DNA from: Flavobacteriaceae bacterium
Lineage (GTDB): Bacteria > Bacteroidota > Bacteroidia > Flavobacteriales > Flavobacteriaceae
Reading direction: 5' to 3'
Assembly: GCA_002713705.1 (NCBI GenBank)
Contig: PAUJ01000029.1
Coordinates: forward strand, 181,148-206,866
Length of the DNA stretch: 25,719 nucleotides
Shown: positions 25,174-25,719 of the stretch, in pieces
Numbering within the stretch: position 1 is the stretch's first letter
Layout: each line of letters opens with the position of its first letter
Notes under the pieces: model-generated
The model's database searches: none
What the model was told of the DNA's origin: nothing
What the model saw: the letters and a program-made list of their open reading frames with translations, nothing else
Program-made: the position numbers and the translations under genes

Positions 25174-25719
25174 TTATTGATCTACTGATTTAATATTTTT
25201 ATTGAAAGGAATTCCAAGTTGAAACATAATATCTTCATCATCGGTGTGATTTGAAGCATCCAATCCGTAAACTATTTTAGTTGGATCGCCATAAACAAAA
25301 GTTCCAAAAATATGATCCCAAATAGAAAGTACGTTCCCAAAATTACTATCTGTCCATGGCAGTTCATGATGGTGATGAAATTTATGCATATTTGGAGAGA
25401 CTATAATATAACTTAGTCCTTTATCTAACCAGAGGGGTAGGGATATGTTTGCGTGGTTAAAATAAGTAAAAGGAATGGTGATCATTCGGTATAAAAAGTA
25501 GAAAGAAACCGGCATTCCCATAAAAACCACCACTATTAAAGCAAAGCTTTCTCGTATTAAAAAATCGAACGGATGGTGCCTGGTTCCTGTGGTTACATCT
25601 ACGTGTTTATCGCTATGATGAACGATGTGAAGACGCCACATCCACCTAACTTTATGCAATAAAAAATGTACAAAATATTGAGAAGTAAAATCCAACACAA
25701 CAATAGAAATTAATAATTT
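25174..25719 (-). CDS. sterol desaturase/fatty acid hydroxylase family protein, N-terminus cut by window edge
   Basis: The frame stays open to the last base, so the 181 residues seen are the C-terminal part and the true start lies outside. The histidine clusters of the membrane di-iron superfamily (PF04116) are present: HFLLH, HIVHH, a short HHPFDF, and later HKFHHHH, with DSNFGNVLSIWDHIFGTF after it, the usual family ending. Two membrane segments lie around the middle (RESFALIVVVFMGMPVSFYFLY and nearby). These enzymes hydroxylate or desaturate lipids with oxygen. The substrate cannot be assigned; carotenoid, fatty acid and sterol-type lipids are all possible. It is convergent with the acetyltransferase gene. 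Confidence 0.9.
   Translation of the reverse strand, partial: KLLISIVVLDFTSQYFVHFLLHKVRWMWRLHIVHHSDKHVDVTTGTRHHPFDFLIRESFALIVVVFMGMPVSFYFLYRMITIPFTYFNHANISLPLWLDKGLSYIIVSPNMHKFHHHHELPWTDSNFGNVLSIWDHIFGTFVYGDPTKIVYGLDASNHTDDEDIMFQLGIPFNKNIKSVDQ

Overview
The window looks like chromosomal DNA of a marine-type member of the Flavobacteriaceae (Bacteroidota). The DNA is AT-rich. Genes lack Shine-Dalgarno sequences but are often preceded by the Bacteroidota -7 element TAnnTTTG. One remnant carries a type IX secretion (T9SS) sorting tail, and several flavobacterial core families of unknown function are present (DUF4837, DUF4175, bacterial GH3, DUF2007). Species cannot be assigned by eye.

Layout. 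1-4366: a cell-envelope block with a GH3-like protein (cut by the window edge), an M23 peptidase, TatA, a DUF4837 lipoprotein and a LysM lytic transglycosylase. 4528-5303: remnant of a T9SS-secreted FG-GAP/VCBS protein. 5319-7733: pgk and a DNA polymerase III delta' gene, divergent. 7965-14713 (minus strand): DUF4175, ybeY, mnmG and a SAM methyltransferase. Two 16-bp ParB-binding (parS) sites lie in the gaps on either side of mnmG, which marks this as a likely centromere region near the replication origin. 14865-20090: gltX, an SPFH/band 7 membrane protein, glnS and folB. 20172-20242: tRNA-Cys, followed by a strong hairpin terminator shared with a convergent LysE-family transporter. 21000-23225: the RNase R gene, interrupted by one in-frame TGA. 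23341-25719: a DUF2007 protein, a 638-bp very AT-rich non-coding stretch with several inverted repeats, rpiB, an ElaA-like acetyltransferase and a sterol-desaturase/fatty-acid-hydroxylase family gene cut by the right edge.

The genes are mostly housekeeping. Translation and RNA quality dominate: two aminoacyl-tRNA synthetases, tRNA-Cys, the tRNA-modifying enzyme MnmG, the rRNA-processing enzyme YbeY and a broken RNase R. Envelope maintenance is the second theme. I saw no phage, transposon, CRISPR array or defence island and do not claim a new system. The items most worth following up are the two parS sites, the single nonsense codon in rnr, and the unexplained AT-rich inverted-repeat region before rpiB.
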